From the NCBI GenBank assembly GCA_002499945.1, contig DKYP01000141.1:1-22155 (forward strand): DNA of 22,155 nucleotides, in the 5' to 3' direction. The position numbers were made by a program, and so were the translations under genes. Below are positions 8,231 to 15,707 of this stretch, piece after piece. Within the stretch, counting starts at the first letter, position 1. Each line of letters starts with the position of its first letter. Source of the DNA: Lachnoclostridium sp. UBA7097. GTDB taxonomy: Bacteria > Bacillota > Clostridia > Lachnospirales > Lachnospiraceae. A model generated the notes under the pieces. It made no database searches and was not told the origin of the DNA. It worked only from the letters and a program-made list of their open reading frames with translations.

Positions 8231-8259
8231 TTGTGTAAATTTCTGGAAGAGTATATAAT
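8231..8259 (+). promoter_or_regulatory. Candidate sigma-A promoter of the aldo/keto reductase gene
   Basis: TTGTGT (8231-8236), a 17-bp spacer and a perfect TATAAT (8254-8259) would start transcription near 8266, about 43 nt before the chosen ATG. This argues against a start at the upstream in-frame ATG (8219), which would lie above the promoter. Confidence 0.6.
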
Positions 8260-8308
8260 AGTTTTAACTGTTGTAACAGGTTATATAAAAGAGAAAGGAT
8301 GCAGAATA

Positions 8309-9454
8309 ATGGTAACAAAAAAATTCCAGGATTTAACACTTTCAGCGCTTGGCATGGGTACAATGCGCCTTCCTGTCTGTGATGGCGATGATTCAAAAAT
8401 TGATGAAGCAAAGACAGCAGAAATGGTTGCTTATGCAATGGAACATGGCATTAATTATTATGATACAGCATGGGGATACCATGATGGAAATTCAGAACTT
8501 GTAATGGGAAGGATACTTAAATCTTATCCACGTGGCAGTTATTACCTTGCTACAAAGTTTCCAGGATATGACCTTTCAAATATGGATAAAGTAGAAGAAA
8601 TATTTGAGAAGCAGCTGGAGAAATGCGGTGTGGAATATTTTGATTTTTATTTATTCCATAATGTATGTGAAATGAATATTGACGCATATCTTGATGAAAA
8701 ATATGGTATTTACAAATACCTTACAGAACAGAAAGAAAACGGACGCATACGCCACCTTGGTTTTTCTGTGCATGGAAGCTATGATGTATTAAAGCGTTTC
8801 CTTGACGCTTATGGTGACAAGATGGAATTTTGCCAGATACAGCTTAATTATGTTGACTGGTCATTCCAGGACGCCAAGGCTAAGGTGGAACTTTTAAACG
8901 GACGTGGCATCCCGGTATGGGTAATGGAACCGCTGCGTGGCGGAAAGCTTGCAAAGCTTCCAGAGGAAGCAGAAAAGAAGCTTCTTGAAAAGCGCCCGGA
9001 TGAGAAAATCCCTGCATGGGCATTCCGTTTCCTGCAAAGCATAGAAGGTGTAACAATGGTGCTTTCTGGAATGTCAGACTTTAACCAGGTACAGGAAAAT
9101 ATTAAGACATTTGGAACAGACAAGCCGCTTTCAAAAGAAGAAATGGATACACTTCTGGGTGTTGCAGACGGGCTTTTAAGCAACAGGCTTCCATGCACAG
9201 CCTGCCATTATTGTACAAGCCACTGTCCTAAAGGGCTTGATATCCCTGGGCTTATAGAACTTTATAATGAACATAGCTTTACAGGCGGAGGTTTTATAGC
9301 ACCAATGCTGGTAGGTACAATGCCAGAAGAAAAATGCCCGTCAGCATGTATAGGCTGCCGCAGCTGTGAGGCTGTCTGTCCGCAGCAGATAAAGATATCA
9401 GAAACTATGCGGGATTTTGCAGATAAGCTTGCAAAATCAGAATTTGCTAAATAA
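8309..9454 (+). CDS. Aldo/keto reductase with C-terminal 4Fe-4S ferredoxin-type motifs
   Basis: This is a cytoplasmic oxidoreductase of the COG1453 type: a TIM-barrel aldo/keto reductase fused to an iron-sulfur tail. The 381-residue product has likely catalytic residues Asp52 and Tyr57 (NYYDTAWGY), Lys83 (LATKF) and His117 (FYLFHNV). The C-terminus has two cysteine clusters, C296-C299-C302-C306 and C347-C350-C353-C357, each followed by proline as in bacterial 4Fe-4S ferredoxins, plus an extra C343. These could bring electrons to or from the barrel. The substrate is unknown. ATG 8309 is chosen because AAAGG (about 8294-8298) lies upstream and VTKKFQDLTLSALGMGTMRLP matches the family start; the 30 upstream codons precede the predicted mRNA start. 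The gene appears monocistronic. Confidence 0.9.
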   Translation: MVTKKFQDLTLSALGMGTMRLPVCDGDDSKIDEAKTAEMVAYAMEHGINYYDTAWGYHDGNSELVMGRILKSYPRGSYYLATKFPGYDLSNMDKVEEIFEKQLEKCGVEYFDFYLFHNVCEMNIDAYLDEKYGIYKYLTEQKENGRIRHLGFSVHGSYDVLKRFLDAYGDKMEFCQIQLNYVDWSFQDAKAKVELLNGRGIPVWVMEPLRGGKLAKLPEEAEKKLLEKRPDEKIPAWAFRFLQSIEGVTMVLSGMSDFNQVQENIKTFGTDKPLSKEEMDTLLGVADGLLSNRLPCTACHYCTSHCPKGLDIPGLIELYNEHSFTGGGFIAPMLVGTMPEEKCPSACIGCRSCEAVCPQQIKISETMRDFADKLAKSEFAK

Positions 9455-9478
9455 CTTGTTATTTAAAGGGACAATATA

Positions 9479-9527
9479 ATAACTGCCCGCTGCGTATAAC
9501 TTTATGCAATGGGCAGTTATCTTTTTA
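9479..9527. terminator. Terminator shared by the aldo/keto reductase and diguanylate cyclase genes
   Basis: ATAACTGCCC (9479-9488) pairs over 10 bp with GGGCAGTTAT (9511-9520). The inner TGCGTA and TATGCA stretches can also pair, and CTTTTTAT follows on the + strand. The U-run touches the last codons of the converging gene. It is strong for the + strand and weaker for the - strand, where the tail is TTATTATATTG. Confidence 0.82.
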
Positions 9528-11249
9528 TCTGGCGGCGGCAAGCCCTGATTTTTTCATTTGTTCTTTATGTTCATACATGCGGTTGTCAGCAACCTGGTAT
9601 AATTTTTCTATATTACTTTCTTCCTGGCTTCCACAGGCATATCCATAAGCCATAGACATATTAAGCCCAGGGTTTTCCTTGTTTTTCCTGTCAATATTTT
9701 CAAGAAGCTTTCCAGTAAGCCCTGAAACTTTTCCTTCATCAGATGTTTCAAGCACAGCAGCAAATTCATCACCGCCCATTCTTGCAACAATGCCATAATC
9801 CCTGAATGTTTCTGCAATAACAGCAGCAGCGCTTTTAATTAAGGCATCACCCCTTGCATGCCCGTATGTATCATTCATAATCTTTAAATTATTTAAGTCA
9901 AAACAGAAAACAGTATATCCATCTGTACTGCCTTTATCAATTTTATGCATATATTCTTTGCAGTAACGCCTGTTATTAAGCTGTGTCAGGTCATCAGTAT
10001 ATGCACTTTTAAGCAGCGAGTTACGTTCTGTTTCCTGCATTGCCTTCCTTGTCATATCCATATAAAAATCAATAATAAGTATAAAAACAAAGACCATTAC
10101 ACCCATAGAGGATACACCTTTCAATGAAAGAGGTGTGTACCCGAGATAACGGTTCATGCAATAACTGATAAGGTCATAAAAAATACATATAATAATAAAA
10201 ATCATGCCAATAAGGAAGAACTTGTTTTTAATCTTGCTTTTCTTCAGGTTCAGTATTAATACCAGCAGGAAATAAGCAAGGCTGCATACAATTATTACAT
10301 GCATATATTTTAACGTGGCAGCAAAATGTACAATATCCATTGTATGGAGTGCCATTGTTATAGTGATAAATATAACCTGTACAGATAAAACGAGCCAGAA
10401 GAATGCTTTTATATATTTATTGCCAAGTGCCTGGACATCTCCATATAAATAAACTGTAAGCGGCAGCGGCAAAAGGTATAATGAGATATATTCCAGTAAT
10501 GAAACTGAATATAGCGGGATAGCGAAAACCAGGATAACATCATAATAACACAGTGTCCACAGCCCCATGCATATTGAAAACATGGAAACACAGAATATCC
10601 TTAAAAACTTTGTGGAAAATGCAAGTACAATAATTGTAATAATGCCTGTTACCAGCCCGAAAATAAGCAGGAAACTTCCAAGAAACAAAGGAATCCTGTT
10701 TTCTGTTATAATTACACGGTAAGCATTGGCCCATTCATAAATACGTATAGAGTCTATTTTGGAAAAAACATTATCCTCTGTTATAAACCATTCTATTTTA
10801 AGGTGTTTGCCTTTATATTCATCTGGAAAGTTAATAAACTGGTAGCCGGTGCCAACAGTTTTGCCCTTCATAAAACGGTCATACCCATAGTCATAAACCA
10901 GGTTTTCATCAATATATATTTTAATTGCTGCCTGTTTTGTGCGTATACGCAAAGTCCCTTCGGGAAACTCCCAGTCATCAGGGAGTTTCTTGTACATAAC
11001 AATTATATCACCTTTACTGACTGCATCAAAGCGGAAATTACTGGTGTTAATATTACTGTATACATCATCATTTATTATAATATCCCATGAATCATCTAAT
11101 GGGACATAAGCGGAAGTTTCTTTATAATCCTTTGTAATAAGCCTGTCTGCATTTACAATGGTAACAACAACACTGGCAAGTGCGTAAAAAATCCAGAAAG
11201 CTTTTAAAAACCCCTTTAGTGTTAATTTCCTTCTTTTAGGTTCTTTCAA
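9525..11249 (-). CDS. Membrane-bound diguanylate cyclase with periplasm-type sensor and 7TM region
   Basis: This enzyme is predicted to make cyclic di-GMP from two GTP in response to an external signal. The 574-residue product has a short basic N-terminus and one membrane helix (about 13-33). An extracytoplasmic beta-rich domain follows (about 34-186), then seven further membrane segments (about 188-397) and a C-terminal GGDEF domain. The layout resembles 7TMR-DISM receptors. The domain contains DLNNLKIMNDTYGHARGD and an intact MGGDEF (492-496), so activity is likely. The product-inhibition site RxxD is replaced by RDYG. I chose TTG 11249, with GGGGGAAAG just upstream, because a TTGCAA-17-TATAAT promoter lies inside the longer reading frame and would start RNA near 11291, below the upstream ATGs (11363, 11297). 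The signal is unknown. Confidence 0.86.
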   Translation of the reverse strand: MKEPKRRKLTLKGFLKAFWIFYALASVVVTIVNADRLITKDYKETSAYVPLDDSWDIIINDDVYSNINTSNFRFDAVSKGDIIVMYKKLPDDWEFPEGTLRIRTKQAAIKIYIDENLVYDYGYDRFMKGKTVGTGYQFINFPDEYKGKHLKIEWFITEDNVFSKIDSIRIYEWANAYRVIITENRIPLFLGSFLLIFGLVTGIITIIVLAFSTKFLRIFCVSMFSICMGLWTLCYYDVILVFAIPLYSVSLLEYISLYLLPLPLTVYLYGDVQALGNKYIKAFFWLVLSVQVIFITITMALHTMDIVHFAATLKYMHVIIVCSLAYFLLVLILNLKKSKIKNKFFLIGMIFIIICIFYDLISYCMNRYLGYTPLSLKGVSSMGVMVFVFILIIDFYMDMTRKAMQETERNSLLKSAYTDDLTQLNNRRYCKEYMHKIDKGSTDGYTVFCFDLNNLKIMNDTYGHARGDALIKSAAAVIAETFRDYGIVARMGGDEFAAVLETSDEGKVSGLTGKLLENIDRKNKENPGLNMSMAYGYACGSQEESNIEKLYQVADNRMYEHKEQMKKSGLAAAR

Positions 11250-11297
11250 TATCTTTCCCCCTTCCCCTGTAAAATAAATAAAATTTCCATTGGACAT

Positions 11298-11326
11298 ATT
11301 ATACAAAGAAAAAGCATTAATTGCAA
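11298..11326 (-). promoter_or_regulatory. Sigma-A promoter of the diguanylate cyclase gene
   Basis: On the - strand TTGCAA (11326-11321), a 17-bp spacer and a perfect TATAAT (11303-11298) give a start near 11291 and a leader of about 41 nt to the TTG codon. Its -35 box lies only 9 bp from the -35 box of the divergent purM promoter. Confidence 0.68.
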
Positions 11327-11335
11327 ATATTTTAA

Positions 11336-11364
11336 ATGACAAACGGGATTCCTTGTGGTACAAT
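11336..11364 (+). promoter_or_regulatory. Sigma-A promoter of the purM-purN-purD-glyA operon
   Basis: ATGACA (11336-11341), one base from the TTGACA consensus, is followed by a 17-bp spacer and TACAAT (11359-11364). Transcription would start near 11371, about 49 nt before purM. I see no purine riboswitch fold and no PurR-box-like pair in this short leader. Confidence 0.58.
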
Positions 11365-11419
11365 TAACTAGATTTGGATAATTTTAATATGTGCTATTAC
11401 AGGCAGAATGGAGGCAGTA

Positions 11420-12448
11420 ATGGATTATAAGAATGCAGGCGTTGATGTTGAAGCAGGTTACAAGGCTGTTGAACTTATGAAGAAGCATGTTGAAAGTACA
11501 ATGAGAAGTGAAGTTTTAGGAGGGCTTGGTGGTTTTTCAGGTGCATTTTCAATGGAACCATTTAAGAAAATGGAAGAACCTGTGCTTGTGTCAGGTACAG
11601 ATGGCGTTGGTACTAAGTTAAAAATTGCATTTGAAATGGATAAGCATGATACAGTAGGGATTGACTGTGTTGCAATGTGTGTAAATGATATTGTATGTAC
11701 TGGCGGGGAACCTTTGTTTTTTCTTGACTACATAGCATGTGGGAAGAATGAACCAGAGAAAATTGCAGGCATTGTAGGCGGTATTGCCGAAGGATGCAGG
11801 CAGGCAGGTGCAGCACTGATTGGCGGTGAAACAGCTGAGATGCCTGGATTCTATCCTGCAGATGAATATGACCTTGCCGGCTTTGCAGTCGGGATTGCAG
11901 ACCGCAGGAAAATGATAACAGGGGATAATATCAGGCCAGGGGATGTAATAGTTGGAATAGCATCTTCAGGTGTACACAGCAATGGTTTTTCACTTGTGCG
12001 CAAAGTATTTGATGTAAGCCATGAAAATCTTTCAAGGACTTTTGAATCGCTTGGCGGGAGAAGCCTTGGGGAAGCACTGCTTGAACCTACAAAGATATAT
12101 GTTAATGCATTAAGGACAGTTAAAGAAGGCGGTGTTACAATAAAAGGATGCTGCCATATTACAGGCGGCGGTTTTTATGAGAATGTACCACGTATGCTGC
12201 CAGAAGGAGTCCGCGCACAGATAAATACAGGAAGCTATGAAGTGCCTTCTATATTTGGCATGCTTGCAAAAGACGGAGATATTGCAAAAGATGCAATGTA
12301 TAATACATTTAATATGGGCATTGGCATGATGCTTGTAGTAAATGAAGCTGATGCAGACAAAGCAACAAGCCTGTTAAATGCATCAGGACAGGCTGGTTTT
12401 ATAATTGGGGATATTACAGATGGTGAAAAGGGGATTACATTAATATGA
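11420..12448 (+). CDS. purM: Phosphoribosylformylglycinamidine cyclo-ligase (AIR synthetase)
   Basis: PurM closes the imidazole ring, converting FGAM and ATP to AIR in step five of purine synthesis. The 342-residue product is full length and carries DGVGTKLKIA (about 61-70), VNDIVCTGGEPLFFLDY, IGGETAEMPGFY, GIASSGVHSNGFSLVR and HITGGGFYENVPR, all typical of the family. ATG 11420 is chosen over ATG 11408 because GGAGG (11410-11414) sits 5 nt upstream; the earlier ATG overlaps that ribosome site. The stop codon overlaps the purN start (ATGA). It is the first gene of an operon with purN, purD and glyA, behind a promoter divergent from the diguanylate cyclase gene. Confidence 0.97.
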   Translation: MDYKNAGVDVEAGYKAVELMKKHVESTMRSEVLGGLGGFSGAFSMEPFKKMEEPVLVSGTDGVGTKLKIAFEMDKHDTVGIDCVAMCVNDIVCTGGEPLFFLDYIACGKNEPEKIAGIVGGIAEGCRQAGAALIGGETAEMPGFYPADEYDLAGFAVGIADRRKMITGDNIRPGDVIVGIASSGVHSNGFSLVRKVFDVSHENLSRTFESLGGRSLGEALLEPTKIYVNALRTVKEGGVTIKGCCHITGGGFYENVPRMLPEGVRAQINTGSYEVPSIFGMLAKDGDIAKDAMYNTFNMGIGMMLVVNEADADKATSLLNASGQAGFIIGDITDGEKGITLI

Positions 12449-13074
12449 AGATAGCTGTATGTGTTTCTGGTGGTGGTACCAACTTACAGGCAATTATGGA
12501 CAGGATAGAAGATGGTACTATTAAAAATACCCAGATAGCTGTAGTTATAAGCAACAAGCCGGGGGCATTTGCGCTGGAACGTGCCAGGGGCAGGGGGATT
12601 CCGTCAGTATGCATTAGTCCTAAGGATTACCCGGACAGGGAAGGTTTTGCAGATGCAATGGTAAATACATTAAGGGAATATTCTGTTGGTTTAGTGGTAT
12701 TTGCCGGCTATCTTGTGGTAGTCCCTGGCAAAATAATTAAAGAATACAGAAACCGTATTATAAATATACACCCGTCACTTATACCGGCACACTGCGGCAT
12801 GGGGTATTATGGGCTTAAAGTCCATGAAAGCGTGCTTGCAGCAGGCAACAAGGTTACAGGCGCTACAGTGCATTTTGTGGATGAAGAGGCTGACCACGGG
12901 CCAATTATTTTACAAAAGGCAGTTAATGTGCATGAAGGGGATACCCCGGAAATCCTGCAAAGGCGTGTAATGGAGCAGGCGGAGTGGAAAATACTTCCAG
13001 AAGCCATTAATTTAATTGGTGAAGGAAGAGTATATATAGAAGGTAATATTGCGCATATAAAACAGGAGGCTTAA
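12445..13074 (+). CDS. purN: Phosphoribosylglycinamide formyltransferase (GART)
   Basis: PurN transfers a formyl group from 10-formyl-tetrahydrofolate to glycinamide ribonucleotide, step three of purine synthesis. The 209-residue protein shows SGGGTNLQAI (8-17) for phosphate binding. The catalytic set is Asn107, His109 and Asp150 (INIHPSLIP and DEEADHGP), equivalent to E. coli N106, H108 and D144. The loop after the active site reads AHCGMGYYGLKVHE, a variant of the family's usual K..G..TH segment that I recall from Clostridia. The start overlaps the purM stop (ATGA), so translation is probably coupled. Its folate cofactor depends on one-carbon units from GlyA at the end of the same operon. 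Confidence 0.96.
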   Translation: MKIAVCVSGGGTNLQAIMDRIEDGTIKNTQIAVVISNKPGAFALERARGRGIPSVCISPKDYPDREGFADAMVNTLREYSVGLVVFAGYLVVVPGKIIKEYRNRIINIHPSLIPAHCGMGYYGLKVHESVLAAGNKVTGATVHFVDEEADHGPIILQKAVNVHEGDTPEILQRRVMEQAEWKILPEAINLIGEGRVYIEGNIAHIKQEA

Positions 13075-13081
13075 AAACAGG

Positions 13082-14362
13082 ATGAAAGTTTTAATAGTTG
13101 GGAGCGGCGGGCGTGAACATGCCATTGCTTACAGTGTTTCAAAGAGCAAAAGGGCAGATAAAATTTACTGTGCGCCGGGCAATGGCGGGATAGCAGGCAT
13201 TGCAGAATGTGTTGATATTCCTGCAATGGAATTTGGAAGACTTGCAGATTTTGCACAGGAGAACGGTATAGACCTTACAATAATCGGTATGGATGACCCG
13301 CTTGTTGGCGGGATTGTTGATGTATTTGAGGAAAGGGGCTTAAGGGTATTCGGGCCACGTAAGAATGCTGCAATAATTGAAGGCTCAAAAAGCTTTTCTA
13401 AAGACCTTATGAAGAAATACAATATTCCTACCTGCCATTATGAAACATTTACATCACCAGAAGAAGCTATTTTATATCTTGAGAATGCCAGTTTCCCGGT
13501 TGTATTGAAGGCAGACGGGCTTGCACTTGGCAAAGGGGTACTTATCTGCAATAATTTACAGGAGGCAGAAGCTGGTGTTGCCACCCTTATGCTTGACAAA
13601 CAGTTTGGTGATGCAGGGGACACAATTGTAATAGAAGACTTTATAACAGGACCGGAGGTTTCAGTTTTATGTTTCTGTGATGGTACACATATTAAGCCTA
13701 TGACAAGCGCACAGGACCATAAACGTGCCAAAGACGGTGATAAGGGGCTTAATACAGGCGGCATGGGCACATTTTCACCAAGTCCTTTCTATACAGAGGA
13801 AATACAAAAGTTCTGTGAGGAAAAAATTTACCAGCCAACAATGGACGCCATGAAAGCAGAAGGCAGGGATTTTACAGGTGTGCTTTTCGCCGGGCTTATG
13901 CTTACAGAAGAAGGCCCGCGTGTGCTTGAATACAATGCAAGGTTCGGGGACCCGGAAGCACAGGTAGTCCTTCCACGTATGAAGAATGATATTTTAGATG
14001 TAATTGACGCCTGCATAGACGGGAAACTTGACCAAATTGACCTGGAATTTGAGGATAATGCGGCAGTATGTGTTGTACTTGCATCAAACGGCTACCCTGA
14101 GCATTATGAAAAGGGCAAGCTTATAAAAGGGCTTGAAAACTTTGAGGGCAAAGAAGGATATTATGTATTCCATGCAGGCACTAAAAAGACAGAAGAAGGC
14201 ATAGTAACAAATGGAGGAAGGGTCCTTGGAATTACAGCCAAAGGAAAAGACCTTAAAGAGGCAAGGGCAAACGCATATAAAGCAACAGAATGGGTAGAAT
14301 TTGAAAATAAATATATGCGCAGTGATATTGGCAAATCTATTGATAAAGAGCATAGGAGGTAA
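13082..14362 (+). CDS. purD: Phosphoribosylamine--glycine ligase (GAR synthetase)
   Basis: PurD joins phosphoribosylamine to glycine using ATP, step two of purine synthesis. The 426-residue protein has the N-terminal VGSGGREHAI and APGNGG motifs. Its ATP-grasp domain includes KADGLALGKGV, NTGGMGTFSPSPFY and EYNARFGDPEAQ, and a normal C-terminal domain follows. The gap to purN is 7 nt. The best ribosome site, AGGAGG (13064-13069), lies inside the end of purN with a rather long 12-nt spacing. Its glycine substrate is made by GlyA, encoded 3 nt downstream. All motifs look intact. Confidence 0.97.
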   Translation: MKVLIVGSGGREHAIAYSVSKSKRADKIYCAPGNGGIAGIAECVDIPAMEFGRLADFAQENGIDLTIIGMDDPLVGGIVDVFEERGLRVFGPRKNAAIIEGSKSFSKDLMKKYNIPTCHYETFTSPEEAILYLENASFPVVLKADGLALGKGVLICNNLQEAEAGVATLMLDKQFGDAGDTIVIEDFITGPEVSVLCFCDGTHIKPMTSAQDHKRAKDGDKGLNTGGMGTFSPSPFYTEEIQKFCEEKIYQPTMDAMKAEGRDFTGVLFAGLMLTEEGPRVLEYNARFGDPEAQVVLPRMKNDILDVIDACIDGKLDQIDLEFEDNAAVCVVLASNGYPEHYEKGKLIKGLENFEGKEGYYVFHAGTKKTEEGIVTNGGRVLGITAKGKDLKEARANAYKATEWVEFENKYMRSDIGKSIDKEHRR

Positions 14363-14365
14363 GAC

Positions 14366-15607
14366 ATGTATTCATTTGATGAAGTTAAAAATTTTGACCC
14401 GGAGATAGCAAAAGCTATAGAACTGGAAACTGGAAGGCAGAGGGACAATATAGAGCTTATTGCTTCTGAAAACCTTGTAAGCAAAGCTGTTATGGCAGCA
14501 ATGGGAAGCACCCTTACTAATAAATATGCAGAAGGCTACCCTGGCAAAAGGTATTACGGCGGCTGCCAGTATGTAGATATTGCAGAAGACCTTGCAAGGG
14601 ACAGGGCAATGGAACTTTTTGGCTGCACATACGCCAATGTACAGCCACACTCCGGTGCACAGGCGAACATGACAGTATTCTTTGCACTTATGGAGCCAGG
14701 AGATACATTTATGGGAATGAACCTTGACCACGGCGGACATCTTACACATGGAAGCCCTGTAAACCTTTCAGGTAAATATTTCAAATGTGTGCCTTATGGT
14801 GTAAATGATGAAGGGTTCATTGACTATGACGAAGTAGAGCGCATTGCAAAAGAGAACAGTCCAAAATTAATAATAGCAGGCGCGAGTGCATATGCACGTA
14901 AAATAGATTTTAAACGTTTCAGGGAGATTGCGGACAGCGTTGGCGCTTACCTTATGGTAGATATGGCACATATTGCAGGGCTTGTTGCATCAGGATACCA
15001 TGAAAGCCCAATCCCTTATGCACATGTTACAACAACTACTACACATAAAACACTGCGCGGGCCACGTGGCGGTATGATACTTTCAAGTAAAGAATTTGCA
15101 GAAGAGCATAAACTTAACAAAGCATTATTCCCTGGAATACAGGGCGGGCCGCTTATGCATGTTATCGCAGCTAAGGCAGTATGCTTTAAAGAAGCATTAG
15201 ACCCTTCATTTAAAGAATATGGTAAAAATATAATTGACAATGCACAGGCACTTTGCAAAGGTTTACAGGACAGGGGGATTAAAATTGTATCAGGCGGCAC
15301 AGACAACCATCTTATGCTTGTTGACCTTGCAGACAAGGGGCTTACAGGCAAAGAAGTTGAGAAATGGCTTGACGAAGCACATATTACATGTAATAAAAAT
15401 ACAATTCCAAATGACCCGCAGTCACCATTCGTTACAAGTGGTATAAGGCTTGGGACAGCTGCCATTACAACAAGGGGATTTAATACAGATGATGCAGATA
15501 AAGTAGCAGAAGCAATAGCAATGGTTATAGACGACCCTGAAGGCAATAAAGCAAAAGCAGCAGAAATTGTAAAATCATTAACAGATAAATATCCGCTTTA
15601 TGAATAA
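14366..15607 (+). CDS. glyA: Serine hydroxymethyltransferase
   Basis: GlyA interconverts serine and glycine with pyridoxal phosphate, loading a one-carbon unit onto tetrahydrofolate. The 413-residue product has LIASENLVSK, TNKYAEGYPGKRYYGG, the HSGAQAN region and VDMAHIAGLVA. Its cofactor lysine, K228, is in VTTTTTHKTLRGPRGG. AGGAGG (14354-14359) inside purD gives a 6-nt spacing to the ATG. Being last in the purM-purN-purD operon makes sense: its glycine feeds PurD, and its methylene-folate, after oxidation, feeds PurN. A strong terminator follows. Confidence 0.97.
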   Translation: MYSFDEVKNFDPEIAKAIELETGRQRDNIELIASENLVSKAVMAAMGSTLTNKYAEGYPGKRYYGGCQYVDIAEDLARDRAMELFGCTYANVQPHSGAQANMTVFFALMEPGDTFMGMNLDHGGHLTHGSPVNLSGKYFKCVPYGVNDEGFIDYDEVERIAKENSPKLIIAGASAYARKIDFKRFREIADSVGAYLMVDMAHIAGLVASGYHESPIPYAHVTTTTTHKTLRGPRGGMILSSKEFAEEHKLNKALFPGIQGGPLMHVIAAKAVCFKEALDPSFKEYGKNIIDNAQALCKGLQDRGIKIVSGGTDNHLMLVDLADKGLTGKEVEKWLDEAHITCNKNTIPNDPQSPFVTSGIRLGTAAITTRGFNTDDADKVAEAIAMVIDDPEGNKAKAAEIVKSLTDKYPLYE

Positions 15608-15634
15608 GGCTGGAATGTAATATGTAAAAAACAT

Positions 15635-15676
15635 CCCCTGCCTCCACTTTATAGTGTGGAAGCAGGGGGTTTATTT
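15635..15676. terminator. Bidirectional terminator between glyA and the cellulase gene
   Basis: CCCCTGCCTCCAC (15635-15647) pairs with GTGGAAGCAGGGG (15656-15668), 12 of 13 positions, around an 8-nt loop. TTTATTT follows on the + strand. On the - strand the stem is followed by ATGTTTTTTAC, an even better U-run, so it should stop both converging transcripts. Confidence 0.88.
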
Positions 15677-15707
15677 AAAAAGTTTAAAAAGGAGAAGATA
15701 TCAATTA

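Noticed and set aside
8219..8308. In-frame extension of the aldo/keto reductase to ATG 8219
   Set aside because: It would start upstream of a TTGTGT-17-TATAAT promoter, and the family N-terminus begins at ATG 8309.
11250..11363. Longer N-terminus for the diguanylate cyclase (ATG 11363 or 11297)
   Set aside because: A consensus promoter lies inside this stretch and no ribosome site precedes either ATG, whereas TTG 11249 has one.
11365..11419. Purine riboswitch or PurR box before purM
   Set aside because: The leader is about 50 nt, too short for a purine aptamer plus expression platform, and no paired CGAA-type boxes are visible.
15016..15546. Long antisense open frame (176 codons) inside glyA, and similar antisense frames in purD, lepA, prfC and the cellulase gene
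   Set aside because: They lie wholly within strongly conserved genes, lack ribosome sites and have compositions expected of shadow frames.
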